Shown here: positions 16,383-24,950 of the stretch, piece after piece
Numbering within the stretch: position 1 is the stretch's first letter
Layout of the letters: each line of letters begins with the position of its first letter
NCBI RefSeq assembly: GCF_014193255.1
Contig: NZ_JACHZB010000010.1
Location: 186,001 to 250,000 of the forward strand
Length of the DNA stretch: 64,000 nt
From: Rhizobium sp. BK196
GTDB lineage: Bacteria; Pseudomonadota; Alphaproteobacteria; Rhizobiales; Rhizobiaceae
Direction: 5' to 3'
Translations under genes and position numbers: made by a program
The notes under the pieces: generated by a model
Database searches by the model: none
What the model was told of the DNA's origin: nothing
The model's input: only the letters and a program-made list of their open reading frames with translations

Positions 16383-16472
16383 CGCTCAAATAATCCCTTA
16401 TCCCTCGAACTGACCGGGAATGTAGAGGTTCCGGCCTTGAAGTCCAACCGGTCGCTGATAACATTTGAAATA

Positions 16473-17213
16473 ATGCACGCCGATATCGTCGATCTTCGCC
16501 AATTCTATCATTCCGAACTGGGGCGCATGGCCGAGCAGTCGATCGCCATGGCGTTGTCGTCGCTTTGGGTCCGATTGCCGCAGGAGCGGCTTGTGGGCAT
16601 CGGCTATTCCGTGCCTTTCCTCGACCGGTTCCAGGCCGATACGGAGCGCACCTTCGCCTTTATGCCGGCCGGCCAGGGGGCGGTTAACTGGCCTGTCGGC
16701 TCGCTTTCCTCCACCGCGCTGATTTTTGACGAGGAACTGCCGCTGCCGGATTCTTCGATCGATCGCGTCCTGATGGTGCATTCGCTGGAATTTGCGGAAA
16801 GTCCACGCGAGACGCTGAAGGAACTCTGGCGGGTACTGGCGCCGGGCGGCCGGCTCATCATCGTCGTGCCGAACCGCCGCGGTGTCTGGGCACGCATGGA
16901 GCATACGCCCTTCGGCTCCGGTCGGCCATATTCCCGCGGCCAGCTGACCCATCTGCTGCGGGAGACAAATTTCACACCGGGTGCCACAGCCGAGGCTCTG
17001 TTCTTCCCGCCATCGAAACTGCGCGCCGTGCTGCGCTTGCGTCGCGGCTTCGAGCGGATCGGCCGCATGCTCTGGCCGGCTTTTTCCGGCGTGATCATCG
17101 TTGAGGCACAGAAGCGGCTTTACCAGGGCCTGCCGGTCGCCGCCCGCGCCTCCCGCCGCGTCTTTGTGCCTGTGCTTGCGCCGCACGGCGTGCCGACGAC
17201 GCGCAGCCGCTAG
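16473..17213 (+). CDS. class I SAM-dependent methyltransferase
   Basis: This 246-aa protein begins MHADIVDLRQFYHSELGRMAEQ. The central HSLEFAESPRETLKELWRVLAPGGRL region (about 100-126) is the post-motif I to motif III part of methyltransferase_11 proteins. The N-terminal glycine-rich motif I is weak (GIGYSVPFLDRF near 46-57), and the C-terminus has a long basic tail. ATG 16473 is chosen over an upstream start 12 codons earlier. The substrate is unknown. Its position facing gloB is a conserved arrangement in rhizobia. Its stop codon is the first three bases of a perfect palindrome. Confidence 0.8.
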   Translation: MHADIVDLRQFYHSELGRMAEQSIAMALSSLWVRLPQERLVGIGYSVPFLDRFQADTERTFAFMPAGQGAVNWPVGSLSSTALIFDEELPLPDSSIDRVLMVHSLEFAESPRETLKELWRVLAPGGRLIIVVPNRRGVWARMEHTPFGSGRPYSRGQLTHLLRETNFTPGATAEALFFPPSKLRAVLRLRRGFERIGRMLWPAFSGVIIVEAQKRLYQGLPVAARASRRVFVPVLAPHGVPTTRSR

Positions 17214-17260
17214 AGCATTTCCTGGTCAGAATGCTGCAATCTGACCAGGAAATGCTCTAG
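17210..17260. repeat. perfect 21-bp palindrome, TAGAGCATTTCC family
   Basis: Arms 17210-17230 and 17240-17260 are perfectly complementary around a 9-base loop (ATGCTGCAA). The arm reads CTAGAGCATTTCCTGGTCAGA and includes the TAG stop of the methyltransferase. It can form a very stable RNA hairpin and may end that transcript, though no T-run follows. The TAGAGC opening is shared with the repeats at 6031, 22266 and 61194. Confidence 0.8.
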
Positions 17261-17346
17261 GCTTGCAGCACTCGACAAAATCGTCGTTCCGCTTTAATTG
17301 CACTCAAGTCTTTCGCCGGCTTTCCGGCAGTTTCCAAGGTCGATCC

Positions 17347-18456
17347 ATGAGCGTTGAGATGAGCAAACCCGTTCCGCGTCCCGGCATTCTCGATATCGCA
17401 GCCTATGTGCCGGGCAAGGAGCATGCAGCGGGTGTTACCCGCGTCTACAAGCTCTCCTCCAACGAGACCCCGCTTGGCGCGAGCCCCAAGGCGATCGAAG
17501 CATTCAAGGCGGCCGCAGGCAATCTTGAGCGGTATCCTGATGGACAGGCGCTTGAGTTGCGCGAGGCTATCGCTTCGGTACATGGGCTCAACCCGGCAAA
17601 CATCCTGTGCGGCAACGGCTCCGACGAATTGCTGGGCTTGCTCTGCCACGTCTACCTCGGCCCCGGTGACGAAGGCATTATCACCGAGCACGGCTTCCTC
17701 GTCTATAAGATCCAGATCATGGGCGCGGGCGCAACACCTGTCGTGGTCAAGGAAAAGAACCATACGGTCGATGTCGATGCGATCCTTGCCGCGGTGACGG
17801 ACAAGACGAAAATCGTCTTTATCGCCAATCCCGGCAATCCGACCGGCACTTATATTCCGGTCAGCGAGATCCGCCGCCTGCAGGCCGGCCTGCCGAAGCA
17901 CGTCGTCCTCGTGCTCGATGCAGCCTACGCGGAGTATGTCCGCCGGAATGACTACGAATCCGGCATCGAGGTCGTCTCCTCGAACGCCAACGTTGTCATG
18001 ACCCGTACTTTTTCGAAGGCTTACGGTCTTGCAGCTCTACGCGTCGGGTGGATGTATGCCCCCGTCGAGATCATCGATGCGCTGAACCGTGTGCGGGGTC
18101 CGTTTAATATGAATGCGCCGGCAATCGCGGCGGGTGCGGCAGCCATTCGCGACCAGTCCTTCATTCAGGAAGCCGTGTCCTTCAACCAGATGTGGATCGA
18201 GAAGCTGACGAACGCATTAGAGGCCATTGGCCTCAAGGTCACGCCCTCGGTCGCCAACTTCGTTCTCATTCATTTCCCCGAAACCGACGGTAAGCGTGCG
18301 GCAGATGCCGATGAATTCCTGACGAGCCGCGGCTATATCCTGCGCGCAGTACGCAGCTATGGCTTTCCGAATTCGCTGCGCATGAGCGTCGGTCCGGAAG
18401 AGGCCAATCACGGTGTCATCGAGGCGCTCGGCGAATTCATGGGGCGCAAGGCATGA
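17347..18456 (+). CDS. hisC: histidinol-phosphate aminotransferase
   Basis: This PLP enzyme of fold type I (class II aminotransferase family) converts imidazole acetol phosphate and glutamate to histidinol phosphate. Close paralogues also act on aromatic amino acid precursors. The 369-aa protein shows NETPLG (about 39-44), NPGNPTGTY, the DAAYAEYV motif and the PLP lysine K224 in FSKAYGLAALRVGW. The start at 17347 follows a GGTCGATCC leader; an in-frame ATG four codons later is also possible. It overlaps tyrC by 4 bases (ATGA), so this copy may serve tyrosine/phenylalanine synthesis at least as much as histidine, since no other his gene is nearby. Confidence 0.88.
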   Translation: MSVEMSKPVPRPGILDIAAYVPGKEHAAGVTRVYKLSSNETPLGASPKAIEAFKAAAGNLERYPDGQALELREAIASVHGLNPANILCGNGSDELLGLLCHVYLGPGDEGIITEHGFLVYKIQIMGAGATPVVVKEKNHTVDVDAILAAVTDKTKIVFIANPGNPTGTYIPVSEIRRLQAGLPKHVVLVLDAAYAEYVRRNDYESGIEVVSSNANVVMTRTFSKAYGLAALRVGWMYAPVEIIDALNRVRGPFNMNAPAIAAGAAAIRDQSFIQEAVSFNQMWIEKLTNALEAIGLKVTPSVANFVLIHFPETDGKRAADADEFLTSRGYILRAVRSYGFPNSLRMSVGPEEANHGVIEALGEFMGRKA

Positions 18457-19379
18457 CGGCGCAGTTCGATCGCATTACCCTGATCGGTATCGGCCTGATC
18501 GGCTCCTCCCTTGCTCATGATATCAAGCGGCTCGGACTTGCCAAAGAAGTCATCGTCGCCACGCGCAGCGCCGAGACGCTGAAGCGCGCTGAAGAGCTGA
18601 AGCTTGGCGATCACTATACGACCTCCTCGGCCGAGGCGGTAAAGGATGCCGATCTGGTTATCGTGTCGGTGCCGGTCGGCGCCTCCGAAAGCGTGGCGAA
18701 AGAGATCGCCGGCAGCCTGAAACCCGGCGCGATCGTCACGGATGTCGGTTCCACCAAGGCTTCCGTGATCGCGCAGATGCAGCCGCACATGCCCAGCCAT
18801 GTGCATTTCATTGCCGGCCATCCGATCGCGGGCACGGAAAAGTCCGGCCCGGATGCAGGCTTCCCCGGCCTGTTCCAAGGGCGCTGGTGCATCCTGACGC
18901 CGCTCGAAGGAACGGACCCGACGGCGCTGAAGACGCTGCGCAGCTTCTGGGAAGCACTCGGCTCCCGAGTCGACGAGATGGACGCCCAGCATCATGACAA
19001 GGTGCTCGCCATCGTCTCTCATCTGCCGCATCTCATAGCTTACAATATCGTCGGCACTGCCGACGATCTGGAAACCGTCACGGAATCGGAGGTCATCAAA
19101 TATTCCGCCTCCGGCTTCCGCGACTTCACCCGTCTTGCTGCATCAGATCCGACGATGTGGCGGGATGTCTGCCTGCACAATCGTGACGCGATCTTGGAAA
19201 TGCTGGCGCGTTTCTCGGAAGATCTCGCCTATCTGCAGAGGGCGATCCGCTGGGGCGAGGGCGACAAGATCTTCGAACTCTTCACGCGTACCCGTGCCAT
19301 CCGCCGCTCGATCGTCCAGGCAGGGCAGGATGTGGATGCGCCGGATTTCGGCCGCCCGCATCCGCTGGAAAAGAAATAG
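18453..19379 (+). CDS. tyrC: prephenate/arogenate dehydrogenase
   Basis: The enzyme oxidatively decarboxylates prephenate or arogenate on the tyrosine branch. The 308-aa protein has an N-terminal Rossmann domain with GIGLIG (12-17) and a VGSTK motif near 91-95. HFIAGHPIAGTEKSGP (about 113-128) carries the catalytic histidine, and a helical C-terminal dimerisation domain follows. It starts within the hisC stop codon and is followed two bases later by a GNAT gene, forming hisC-tyrC-GNAT. Whether it prefers prephenate or arogenate, NAD or NADP, cannot be read directly; rhizobial members are usually called cyclohexadienyl dehydrogenase. Confidence 0.93.
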   Translation: MTAQFDRITLIGIGLIGSSLAHDIKRLGLAKEVIVATRSAETLKRAEELKLGDHYTTSSAEAVKDADLVIVSVPVGASESVAKEIAGSLKPGAIVTDVGSTKASVIAQMQPHMPSHVHFIAGHPIAGTEKSGPDAGFPGLFQGRWCILTPLEGTDPTALKTLRSFWEALGSRVDEMDAQHHDKVLAIVSHLPHLIAYNIVGTADDLETVTESEVIKYSASGFRDFTRLAASDPTMWRDVCLHNRDAILEMLARFSEDLAYLQRAIRWGEGDKIFELFTRTRAIRRSIVQAGQDVDAPDFGRPHPLEKK

Positions 19380-19381
19380 TC

Positions 19382-19801
19382 ATGATCGAGATCGCGAAGC
19401 CGGGCCGGACGGAGAAGGAATGGCTGCTTCGCGAAGATCATCATGTCGGCGAAGCCTGGGTTTCCCGCTGCATCGATCTCGGCGAATACCTGATCGCCCG
19501 CGAGCAAGATGAAATCGTAGGCTTCCTGCGCTTCTCCCGTTTCTGGGGCCGGATTCCCTATATGGAAATGATCCTGGTGCTGGATGGCCATCGTCGGTCC
19601 GGCATCGGCACGGCGCTGTTTCTCGCCTGGGAAACCGAGATGCGCGAGAGCGGCGCGCGTCTTTTGATGACGTCGAGCGAGTGTGATGAAAGCCATCCGC
19701 AGGATTGGCATCGCCGCAACGGCTTTTCCGAAACGGGGTCGATCGAACTGCCCGGCATCCAGATGGTGCCGGAAGTCTTTTTCCATAAAAAACTCGATTA
19801 A
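19382..19801 (+). CDS. GNAT family N-acetyltransferase
   Basis: This 139-aa single GNAT domain has central strand MEMILVLDGHRRSGIGTALFLAWE (about 61-84). Its R-R-S-G-I-G acetyl-CoA pyrophosphate loop and the C-terminal WHRRNGFSETG segment are typical. It begins 2 bases after tyrC, so it is in the hisC-tyrC operon, but its substrate is unknown. The stop overlaps the stop of the convergent DUF2125 gene by 4 bases (TTAA). Confidence 0.85.
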   Translation: MIEIAKPGRTEKEWLLREDHHVGEAWVSRCIDLGEYLIAREQDEIVGFLRFSRFWGRIPYMEMILVLDGHRRSGIGTALFLAWETEMRESGARLLMTSSECDESHPQDWHRRNGFSETGSIELPGIQMVPEVFFHKKLD

Positions 19802-20814
19802 ACCGGCGGGATCTTGCCGAGCGGGATGAAGCCGCTCACCGTTGCATTGCCGTGATCGACGACGAGATCGACGGAAACCTTATCGCCGCCGCCGGCAAGC
19901 GCCTTCAACAGCTTGGTCGCGGTATCGACGGTCGAGGCGATATCGGGGAAGGCCTCCTTGATGCTTTTGCCCCAGGGACCGAGCTGTTCGATCTCCAGCT
20001 TGAACTTGCCGGATAGGAAGCCCTGCTCGTCGAAGGAGAAGGGGCCGGAGACGGTCATCACCTTGCCATCGCCGATATCGGCGACGATGCGGCGAAGCTC
20101 GCCCTGAGAGCCGTGGATGCCCTGTTCGTCGGTGCCGTCGATCATTCCGGCTTTGCCAATCAAGGTCAGGTCGGCGCTGGCGGAGAATTTCGGGAAGACC
20201 TGCGGCCAGTCCTTGATTACAGCATCGGCGTTTTCCACGGAGATTGCGCCGTCAAGATCCGCTCCGTTCTGCCGCAGGTGGATTTCGGTGCGGGCGGCAT
20301 CGAAATTGACGGTCTGGCCGGTAAAGGAGGAGATGGCCACGGCCTTCAGTCCGTCGATGACCGTCGAGGTACGGCCGATGCCCTGTGCCTTGGTGACGAG
20401 GCTCGATTGCAGATTGTCCCATTGGGCATTGACGGTCAGGCCTTGCGCGGTACGGATTTCTGCCGGGGCGTCGAGTTCCCAGACGATATGGCCGGGGGCA
20501 TAGACCTGAGCGGCGGAGCGAAGCGCGCCGAAGGTGGCGGAAATACCATTTACATTGTCGTCCACATCCACCTTGGAGCAAAAAAGTCCGATGCGGAAAG
20601 GAAAGCCGCGGAATTCGATATCGGAGCACTCGCCGCTCACGCCGACATCGGCGCGGGGCGCGATCGCGGTCAGTACGGTCTGTTTCAGCGCGGAGGCCGC
20701 ATAAAGCCAGCCGCCCGTATAAAGAGCGATCACCAGAAGAATGGCGCCGCCCAACAACCAGAATTTCCTGCCGCTGCTGTATTGGCCGCTGCCGGATCGG
20801 CTTGACGCTGCCAT
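19798..20814 (-). CDS. DUF2125 family membrane-anchored periplasmic protein
   Basis: This 338-aa protein has an N-terminal transmembrane anchor (FWLLGGAILLVIALYTGGWLYAASALK, about 19-45 in pieces). The long periplasmic part contains CSDIEFRGFPFRIGLFCSKVDV (two cysteines), GTDEQGIHGSQGEL and repeated beta strands, as in the alphaproteobacterial DUF2125 family. The TTG four codons upstream opens the frame, but GGAG six bases before the ATG at 20814 decides the start. Its fold may resemble AsmA-like envelope proteins, but that is only inference. Divergent from the gamma-glutamylcyclotransferase gene by about 50 bases. Confidence 0.82.
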   Translation of the reverse strand: MAASSRSGSGQYSSGRKFWLLGGAILLVIALYTGGWLYAASALKQTVLTAIAPRADVGVSGECSDIEFRGFPFRIGLFCSKVDVDDNVNGISATFGALRSAAQVYAPGHIVWELDAPAEIRTAQGLTVNAQWDNLQSSLVTKAQGIGRTSTVIDGLKAVAISSFTGQTVNFDAARTEIHLRQNGADLDGAISVENADAVIKDWPQVFPKFSASADLTLIGKAGMIDGTDEQGIHGSQGELRRIVADIGDGKVMTVSGPFSFDEQGFLSGKFKLEIEQLGPWGKSIKEAFPDIASTVDTATKLLKALAGGGDKVSVDLVVDHGNATVSGFIPLGKIPPV

Positions 20815-20863
20815 GATGTTCTCCAATGGTGAGAGCGAAATCTGATTTGATCTGGCGTGCGAT

Positions 20864-21397
20864 ATGGACGAATTTTGGGTATTTGGCTACGGCTCGTTGA
20901 TGTGGAATCCTGGCTTCGAATTCGTCGAGCGATCACAAGCCCTGGTTTATGGCTATAGGCGCTCGCTCTGTGTCCGCTCCTTCGTCCATCGCGGCAACCG
21001 TGAAAATCCCGGTCTCGTTCTCGGCCTCGACCGGGGCGGTGCTTGCCGCGGCATGGCCTTCCAGGTCGCGCCTGACAATTGGGACGAGGTGATCGACTAT
21101 TTACGCGCGCGCGAACTCGTCACCAATGTCTATCTCGAACGGCACCTGCCGCTGCAGCTTTCCGATGGTCGCAACGTGCGGGCCGTCGCCTATGTGGTCG
21201 ATCGTGCCCATGAGCAATATGCCGGCGCGCTGGATGCGCTTGCCGCCGCGCGGATCGTCAACGTTTCGGTCGGCCAGTCGGGGCCGAACGATGCCTATGT
21301 CTTCAACACGCTGGCACATCTCAAGGAGATGGGTATCCGCGATCAGTGGCTGGAGCAGGTGGTCCAGGAAGTTACGCGGCTGCGTAACACAGCTTAA
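20864..21397 (+). CDS. gamma-glutamylcyclotransferase (ChaC-like)
   Basis: This 177-aa protein begins MDEFWVFGYGSLMWNPGFEF. The YGSLMWNPG nucleotide-like loop (9-17) and the RSLCVRSFVHRGNRENPGLVLGL stretch (about 35-57) define ChaC-type enzymes, which degrade glutathione to 5-oxoproline and Cys-Gly. RARELVTNVYLERHLPL (about 81-97) contains the expected catalytic glutamate region. The gene is isolated, and its stop overlaps that of plsC on the opposite strand (TTAA). Length matches the family. Confidence 0.88.
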   Translation: MDEFWVFGYGSLMWNPGFEFVERSQALVYGYRRSLCVRSFVHRGNRENPGLVLGLDRGGACRGMAFQVAPDNWDEVIDYLRARELVTNVYLERHLPLQLSDGRNVRAVAYVVDRAHEQYAGALDALAAARIVNVSVGQSGPNDAYVFNTLAHLKEMGIRDQWLEQVVQEVTRLRNTA

Positions 21398-22191
21398 GCA
21401 GTAACAGCCCTTTTTTTGCGCAGTTCAGCCAGCCGTTCAACGGCGGTCGGCGGCAGCGGAACATGCGGATTGCGCTCCACGGTATCGATCAGAAGCTGAT
21501 CGCTGGCGCTTTCCGTCACGTCGATCAGATGGGCGAAGAAGGCGTCGGGATCCATCCCGGGCATGATGGGCGGCAGGATCTGCACCTTGAAATGACCGGG
21601 ATAACGCATGGTGCTGCGGCGCGGCCAGAACAGGCCGGGATGCATGACGATGGGTACGACCGGGAGCTGCAGATCGCGATACATGCGGGCGATGCCGTAT
21701 TTGTACATCGGCTCGGCACCCGGTGGGCGGCGCGTGCCCTCGGGATAGATAATGAGCTGGCGGCCGGTGGCGAGCTCTTCCTTTGTGCGCTTCAGCACCT
21801 CCACCATCACCTTGCCGCGCGCGCCGCGATCGACCGGGATCATGCGCTGCCTCTTGGCGTACCAGCCAAACAACGGAATCCACATAAGCTCGCGCTTGAG
21901 GATATAGACCGGGTCCTTGAGGTTTGGCAGCAGCGCATAGGTGTCCCAGAAGGACTGATGCTTTGGCGCAATGATGTAGCTGCCGTCAGGCAGGTTCTCC
22001 AAGCCCTCGATCTCGAAGGTGGTGCCTACGATCACCCGCATCAGCCAGTGGTTGGAGCGCGCCCAGTTCTTGGGGACGTTGTAGGCGAGCTTGCGCGGCG
22101 CGATGAAGTAGAAGGGGGAGAGCACGATCATCCTGACGATGAGGTTGGCATAGAAGATCGTGTTGAACAGAACGGAACGCAGAGCGATCAT
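21394..22191 (-). CDS. 1-acyl-sn-glycerol-3-phosphate acyltransferase (PlsC family)
   Basis: This 265-aa membrane-associated acyltransferase would acylate lysophosphatidic acid to phosphatidic acid. It has an N-terminal hydrophobic region (about 5-32), the HX4D motif H78-D83 (HQSFWD), the RQRMIPVDR block (about 114-122) and PEGTR (150-154). These are all four PlsC blocks in order. I start at ATG 22191; a GTG eight codons upstream lacks a ribosome-binding site. Rhizobia carry several PlsC paralogues, some acylating ornithine lipids, so the exact substrate is uncertain. Confidence 0.88.
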   Translation of the reverse strand: MIALRSVLFNTIFYANLIVRMIVLSPFYFIAPRKLAYNVPKNWARSNHWLMRVIVGTTFEIEGLENLPDGSYIIAPKHQSFWDTYALLPNLKDPVYILKRELMWIPLFGWYAKRQRMIPVDRGARGKVMVEVLKRTKEELATGRQLIIYPEGTRRPPGAEPMYKYGIARMYRDLQLPVVPIVMHPGLFWPRRSTMRYPGHFKVQILPPIMPGMDPDAFFAHLIDVTESASDQLLIDTVERNPHVPLPPTAVERLAELRKKRAVTA

Positions 22192-22265
22192 GAAACTTTC
22201 CCGAAGCACGGTCACGCGACCGGCCTACACGATATTGTCTATCAGAAAAAGCGCCTGATTGCCGC

Positions 22266-22371
22266 TAGAGCGCCGTGCGTCCATTCGAACGCACAAAGGA
22301 CGCTCTAACTCTTTGAATCTACGCATCACGCTTTCTGAAAATCGATTCCGATTTTCAGGCCGGTGCTGTAG
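22266..22371. repeat. RIME-like intergenic repeat, copy 1
   Basis: This is a 106-base element with two palindromes. The first spans TAGAGCG (22266-22272) to CGCTCTA (22301-22307) with inner GTGCGT/ACGCAC. The second is the perfect 10-bp CTGAAAATCG (22335-22344) with CGATTTTCAG (22349-22358). The same element, slightly decayed, occurs at 61194-61298, sharing ACTCTTTGAATC and ATCGATTCCGATTTT. Size and two-palindrome plan resemble the rhizobial RIME1 repeat. It lies between the plsC start and the ydcF stop. Confidence 0.85.
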
Positions 22372-22383
22372 CGCGTAAAAGCC

Positions 22384-23097
22384 TCAGCTCTGGCTGGCCA
22401 GGCTGGCTGAACGCAGGCCGGTATGGCGCAGGCCGAGGATGTTGCGCGCGCCGGCCAGCAGCAACTTGGCGTATTCGGCCAGCATGACGCGCAAGGCGTT
22501 CGGATCGGTAAACCAATCGCGTGTCTTCAGATCGGAATTGACGACAGGATAGGGGATGAATTCGATGTCGGGATCCACATATGCGAGTTCGGCGAGGCTG
22601 CGCGGCATGTGGTAGTTATTGGTGACGACAAGTATGCTCTTGTAGCCTCTGTCGTGGATCCAGTTCGACGCCTCCTCCGCATTGCCGATCGTATCGAGAG
22701 CGTCGTAGCCGATGTCGACACAGCAGGAGAAAAGATCGGCCGGCCCTTGAGTCATCTTGCGGATCTGCGTCGGCGTCGTGGACGGATGCGCCCCCGAGAT
22801 AAGCAGCCGCTTGCCGGCGCCTTTCTGCAGGAGCTCGACGGCCTGATCGATGCGCTGATAACCGCCGGTCAGCACGATGATTGCGTCTGCCCGCGGCTCG
22901 GCGGGAGGCTTCAGCGTCGTCACCGAATCTGCGAAGCGCAAAAAGCCGCCAAAGATCAGCGCTACGAGCAACACGCAGGAGAAGCCTATCCAGCGCAATA
23001 AGCGACGGACCGGGCCACGCCGCGGCGAAACGCTCTCGGGGCGTTCAAGCTCCGGGTCCGGGCGAATCGGATTGCGTGTCGTATGGCCCATCGTCAT
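22384..23097 (-). CDS. YdcF/ElyC family (DUF218) membrane protein
   Basis: This 237-aa protein has a cytoplasmic N-terminus rich in Pro/Arg, one transmembrane helix (about 35-55, FSCVLLVALIFGGFLRFAD) and a DUF218 domain. The domain contains ADAIIVLTGGYQRIDQAVELL (about 72-92), LLISGAHPSTT and ILVVTNNYHMPRSL. ElyC/SanA relatives act in envelope and peptidoglycan-lipid-carrier homeostasis, but this member is uncharacterised. It lies downstream of ftsE-ftsX on the same strand, 67 bases away, so a shared transcript with the division genes is plausible. Confidence 0.85.
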   Translation of the reverse strand: MTMGHTTRNPIRPDPELERPESVSPRRGPVRRLLRWIGFSCVLLVALIFGGFLRFADSVTTLKPPAEPRADAIIVLTGGYQRIDQAVELLQKGAGKRLLISGAHPSTTPTQIRKMTQGPADLFSCCVDIGYDALDTIGNAEEASNWIHDRGYKSILVVTNNYHMPRSLAELAYVDPDIEFIPYPVVNSDLKTRDWFTDPNALRVMLAEYAKLLLAGARNILGLRHTGLRSASLASQS

Positions 23098-23164
23098 GAG
23101 TCGTGATTATACGCTGATTGCGGCGCGGAACAGACGCTTTCATGGCAAAAAGGCATGGCTGCGG

Positions 23165-24187
23165 CTAATTCACGATGCCGTCCGCGCGTGTTGGATCGGA
23201 ACGCAATGTGTCGATTTCATAGATCGTGCGCATGACGGTGAGCCGCGCCGTGAGCGTCGTCAGCAGTGCGATGACGATCATCGTCGCGAAGATGCCGAGA
23301 TAGCCGAGGACACCGACCGAAAAAGTACCGAAGAGGGCCGTTGCCTGATCGGTTTCTGGCGTGGCCAGTGTCTTGCTCTGCAAGAAGCCGGCGCCGGCGA
23401 AAAAGAGGGCGGCCAGTGTACTGCCGATTGCCGAACCCTTGAGGCTGATCTTCAGGAAATGCTTCTGGAATTCCGTTGCGACGAAGGAGCTCTCGGCACC
23501 GACGAAATGCAACACTTCGACGATGTGGCGGTTGCCCGAGAGCACGCCGCGCGTGGCAAAGACCACCGTCAGCACCATGGCGGCAAAAACAAGCAGCAGG
23601 ATGCCAGTACCGATCATGACCGTGGTGCGAGCCATCGCTACCAGCCGGTCGACCCAGGTGCGGTGATCGTCGAGGAAGGCTTGCGGAACGCTTTCCTTCA
23701 GGAGATCCCGCATTGCCGCAAAGTCGGGCGGATGGTTCTCGTCGATGGTGATGATCACCAGTCGCGGCACGGGGAGTTCCCTGATGTCGAGGCCGCTGCC
23801 GAGCCAGGGCTCCAGAAGGCGCGCGGTGGCGGCTTCATCGACGATCTGCCCACTCTTCGTGCCGACGAAGGTCAGCGCGATATCGCGGGCTTGAACGAGA
23901 GTTTTTTCCATATCCAGATTGTCGTCTGGCTTGATCTGAATGGTGATTTCGCGGGAGATCTGGCTTTCCCAGCTCGCTGCCGTCGAGCGAACCATGCTGA
24001 CGCCCCCGAGCGTCAGGCAGGCGAGGAAAGCCATGATGGCGATGACGACCATCAGCGCATTGCCTTGAATGTTTGATGGCGGCAGGATCGGCGCCGTCGG
24101 GCGCACGCGCATCTCCGGGCGCTTGGGCTGCTGGGCAGGAGCAGCGGCGGGCGTTTTTGCTCGGGTCCTGGTCGGCGTTTTAGTCAT
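23165..24187 (-). CDS. ftsX: cell division protein FtsX
   Basis: FtsX is the membrane partner of FtsE; the pair links the divisome to peptidoglycan hydrolase activation. The 340-aa protein has a Lys/Thr/Pro-rich cytoplasmic N-terminus and a first transmembrane helix (about 43-65, NALMVVIAIMAFLACLTLG). A periplasmic loop of about 120 residues and three more helices near 188-215, 240-262 and 295-320 follow. Its start overlaps the end of ftsE by 8 bases, which indicates translational coupling. The long N-terminal tail before the first helix is characteristic of alphaproteobacterial FtsX. Confidence 0.92.
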   Translation of the reverse strand: MTKTPTRTRAKTPAAAPAQQPKRPEMRVRPTAPILPPSNIQGNALMVVIAIMAFLACLTLGGVSMVRSTAASWESQISREITIQIKPDDNLDMEKTLVQARDIALTFVGTKSGQIVDEAATARLLEPWLGSGLDIRELPVPRLVIITIDENHPPDFAAMRDLLKESVPQAFLDDHRTWVDRLVAMARTTVMIGTGILLLVFAAMVLTVVFATRGVLSGNRHIVEVLHFVGAESSFVATEFQKHFLKISLKGSAIGSTLAALFFAGAGFLQSKTLATPETDQATALFGTFSVGVLGYLGIFATMIVIALLTTLTARLTVMRTIYEIDTLRSDPTRADGIVN

Positions 24188-24839
24188 AAATATCGAGATG
24201 CCCTTCCGAGAGGATCATGCGGCGGGCTTCTACCTGGTCCATCAGCGAGAGATCGTGAGTGGCGATCACCACGGCGGTGCCCAGACGATTGAGTTCCATG
24301 AAAAGGTTCAGCAGGCGCTTGGCCATAGGCGGATCGACATTGCCGGTCGGCTCGTCGGCAAGCAACACTTCCGGTCGATCCATCAATGCGCGGGCGATTG
24401 CAGCGCGCTGTTTCTCGCCACCTGAGAGCACGGGCGGCAGCACGTTGATGCGTTCGCCGAGACCGACCCATTTCAAAAGTTCCAGCACGTCAGTCTTGTA
24501 AGTACTTTCATCCTTGCCGCGCACGCGAAGCGGCAGGGCCACATTTTCATAGGTCGTCAGATGGTCGAGAAGACGAAAATCCTGAAAGACAAGGCCAACG
24601 CGGCGACGCAGCAGCGGCAGTTCAGGACGCGGGATTTCGGAGATGTCGCGTCCGAACATGCGGATCAGGCCGCGGGTCGGCTGCAGTGACATGAAGAGCA
24701 GGCGCAGAAGCGTCGTCTTTCCGGCGCCGGAGGGGCCAGTCAGAAACTGAAACGACTTTTTCGGGATGTCGAAGGTCAGGTCCCGGAGGATTTCCGGACC
24801 CATACCATATCGCAAACCGACATTCTCGAAGTGGATCAA
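24180..24839 (-). CDS. ftsE: cell division ATP-binding protein FtsE
   Basis: This 219-aa ABC ATPase has Walker A GPSGAGKT (35-42), Q-loop VFQDFRLL (about 84-91), signature LSGGEKQ (138-144), Walker B VLLADEP (158-164) and the H-loop ATHD near 193-196. It powers the FtsEX complex at the septum. It starts at ATG 24839; upstream lie two GTTAAC sequences (24878, 24891) and a TTAACCAT (24951). These may couple its expression to the cell-cycle regulator CtrA. It is divergent from the DUF3426-like gene, an arrangement common in Rhizobiales. Confidence 0.95.
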   Translation of the reverse strand: MIHFENVGLRYGMGPEILRDLTFDIPKKSFQFLTGPSGAGKTTLLRLLFMSLQPTRGLIRMFGRDISEIPRPELPLLRRRVGLVFQDFRLLDHLTTYENVALPLRVRGKDESTYKTDVLELLKWVGLGERINVLPPVLSGGEKQRAAIARALMDRPEVLLADEPTGNVDPPMAKRLLNLFMELNRLGTAVVIATHDLSLMDQVEARRMILSEGHLDIYD

Positions 24840-24877
24840 CGGGCAGCTCAGTCTTTCGTGGTTTCACCGCATGACTT

Positions 24878-24896
24878 GTTAACCAACACCGTTAAC
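24878..24896. promoter_or_regulatory. paired GTTAAC elements in the ftsE upstream region
   Basis: GTTAAC at 24878-24883 and again at 24891-24896 lie 39-57 bases upstream of the ftsE ATG. They resemble CtrA half-sites, but the TTAA-to-TTAA spacer is 9 rather than the Caulobacter 7 bases. This is a candidate control site only. Confidence 0.35.
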
Positions 24897-24950
24897 AGCC
24901 GGTAAATTTTGCCGGAAAGACGCCCGTTTGATGGCGATCTTTGCGAAGCA

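Noticed and set aside
24878..24896. Canonical CtrA site with 7-base spacer
   Set aside because: The two TTAA elements are 9 bases apart, so only a variant or half-site reading is possible; it is kept as a low-confidence feature.
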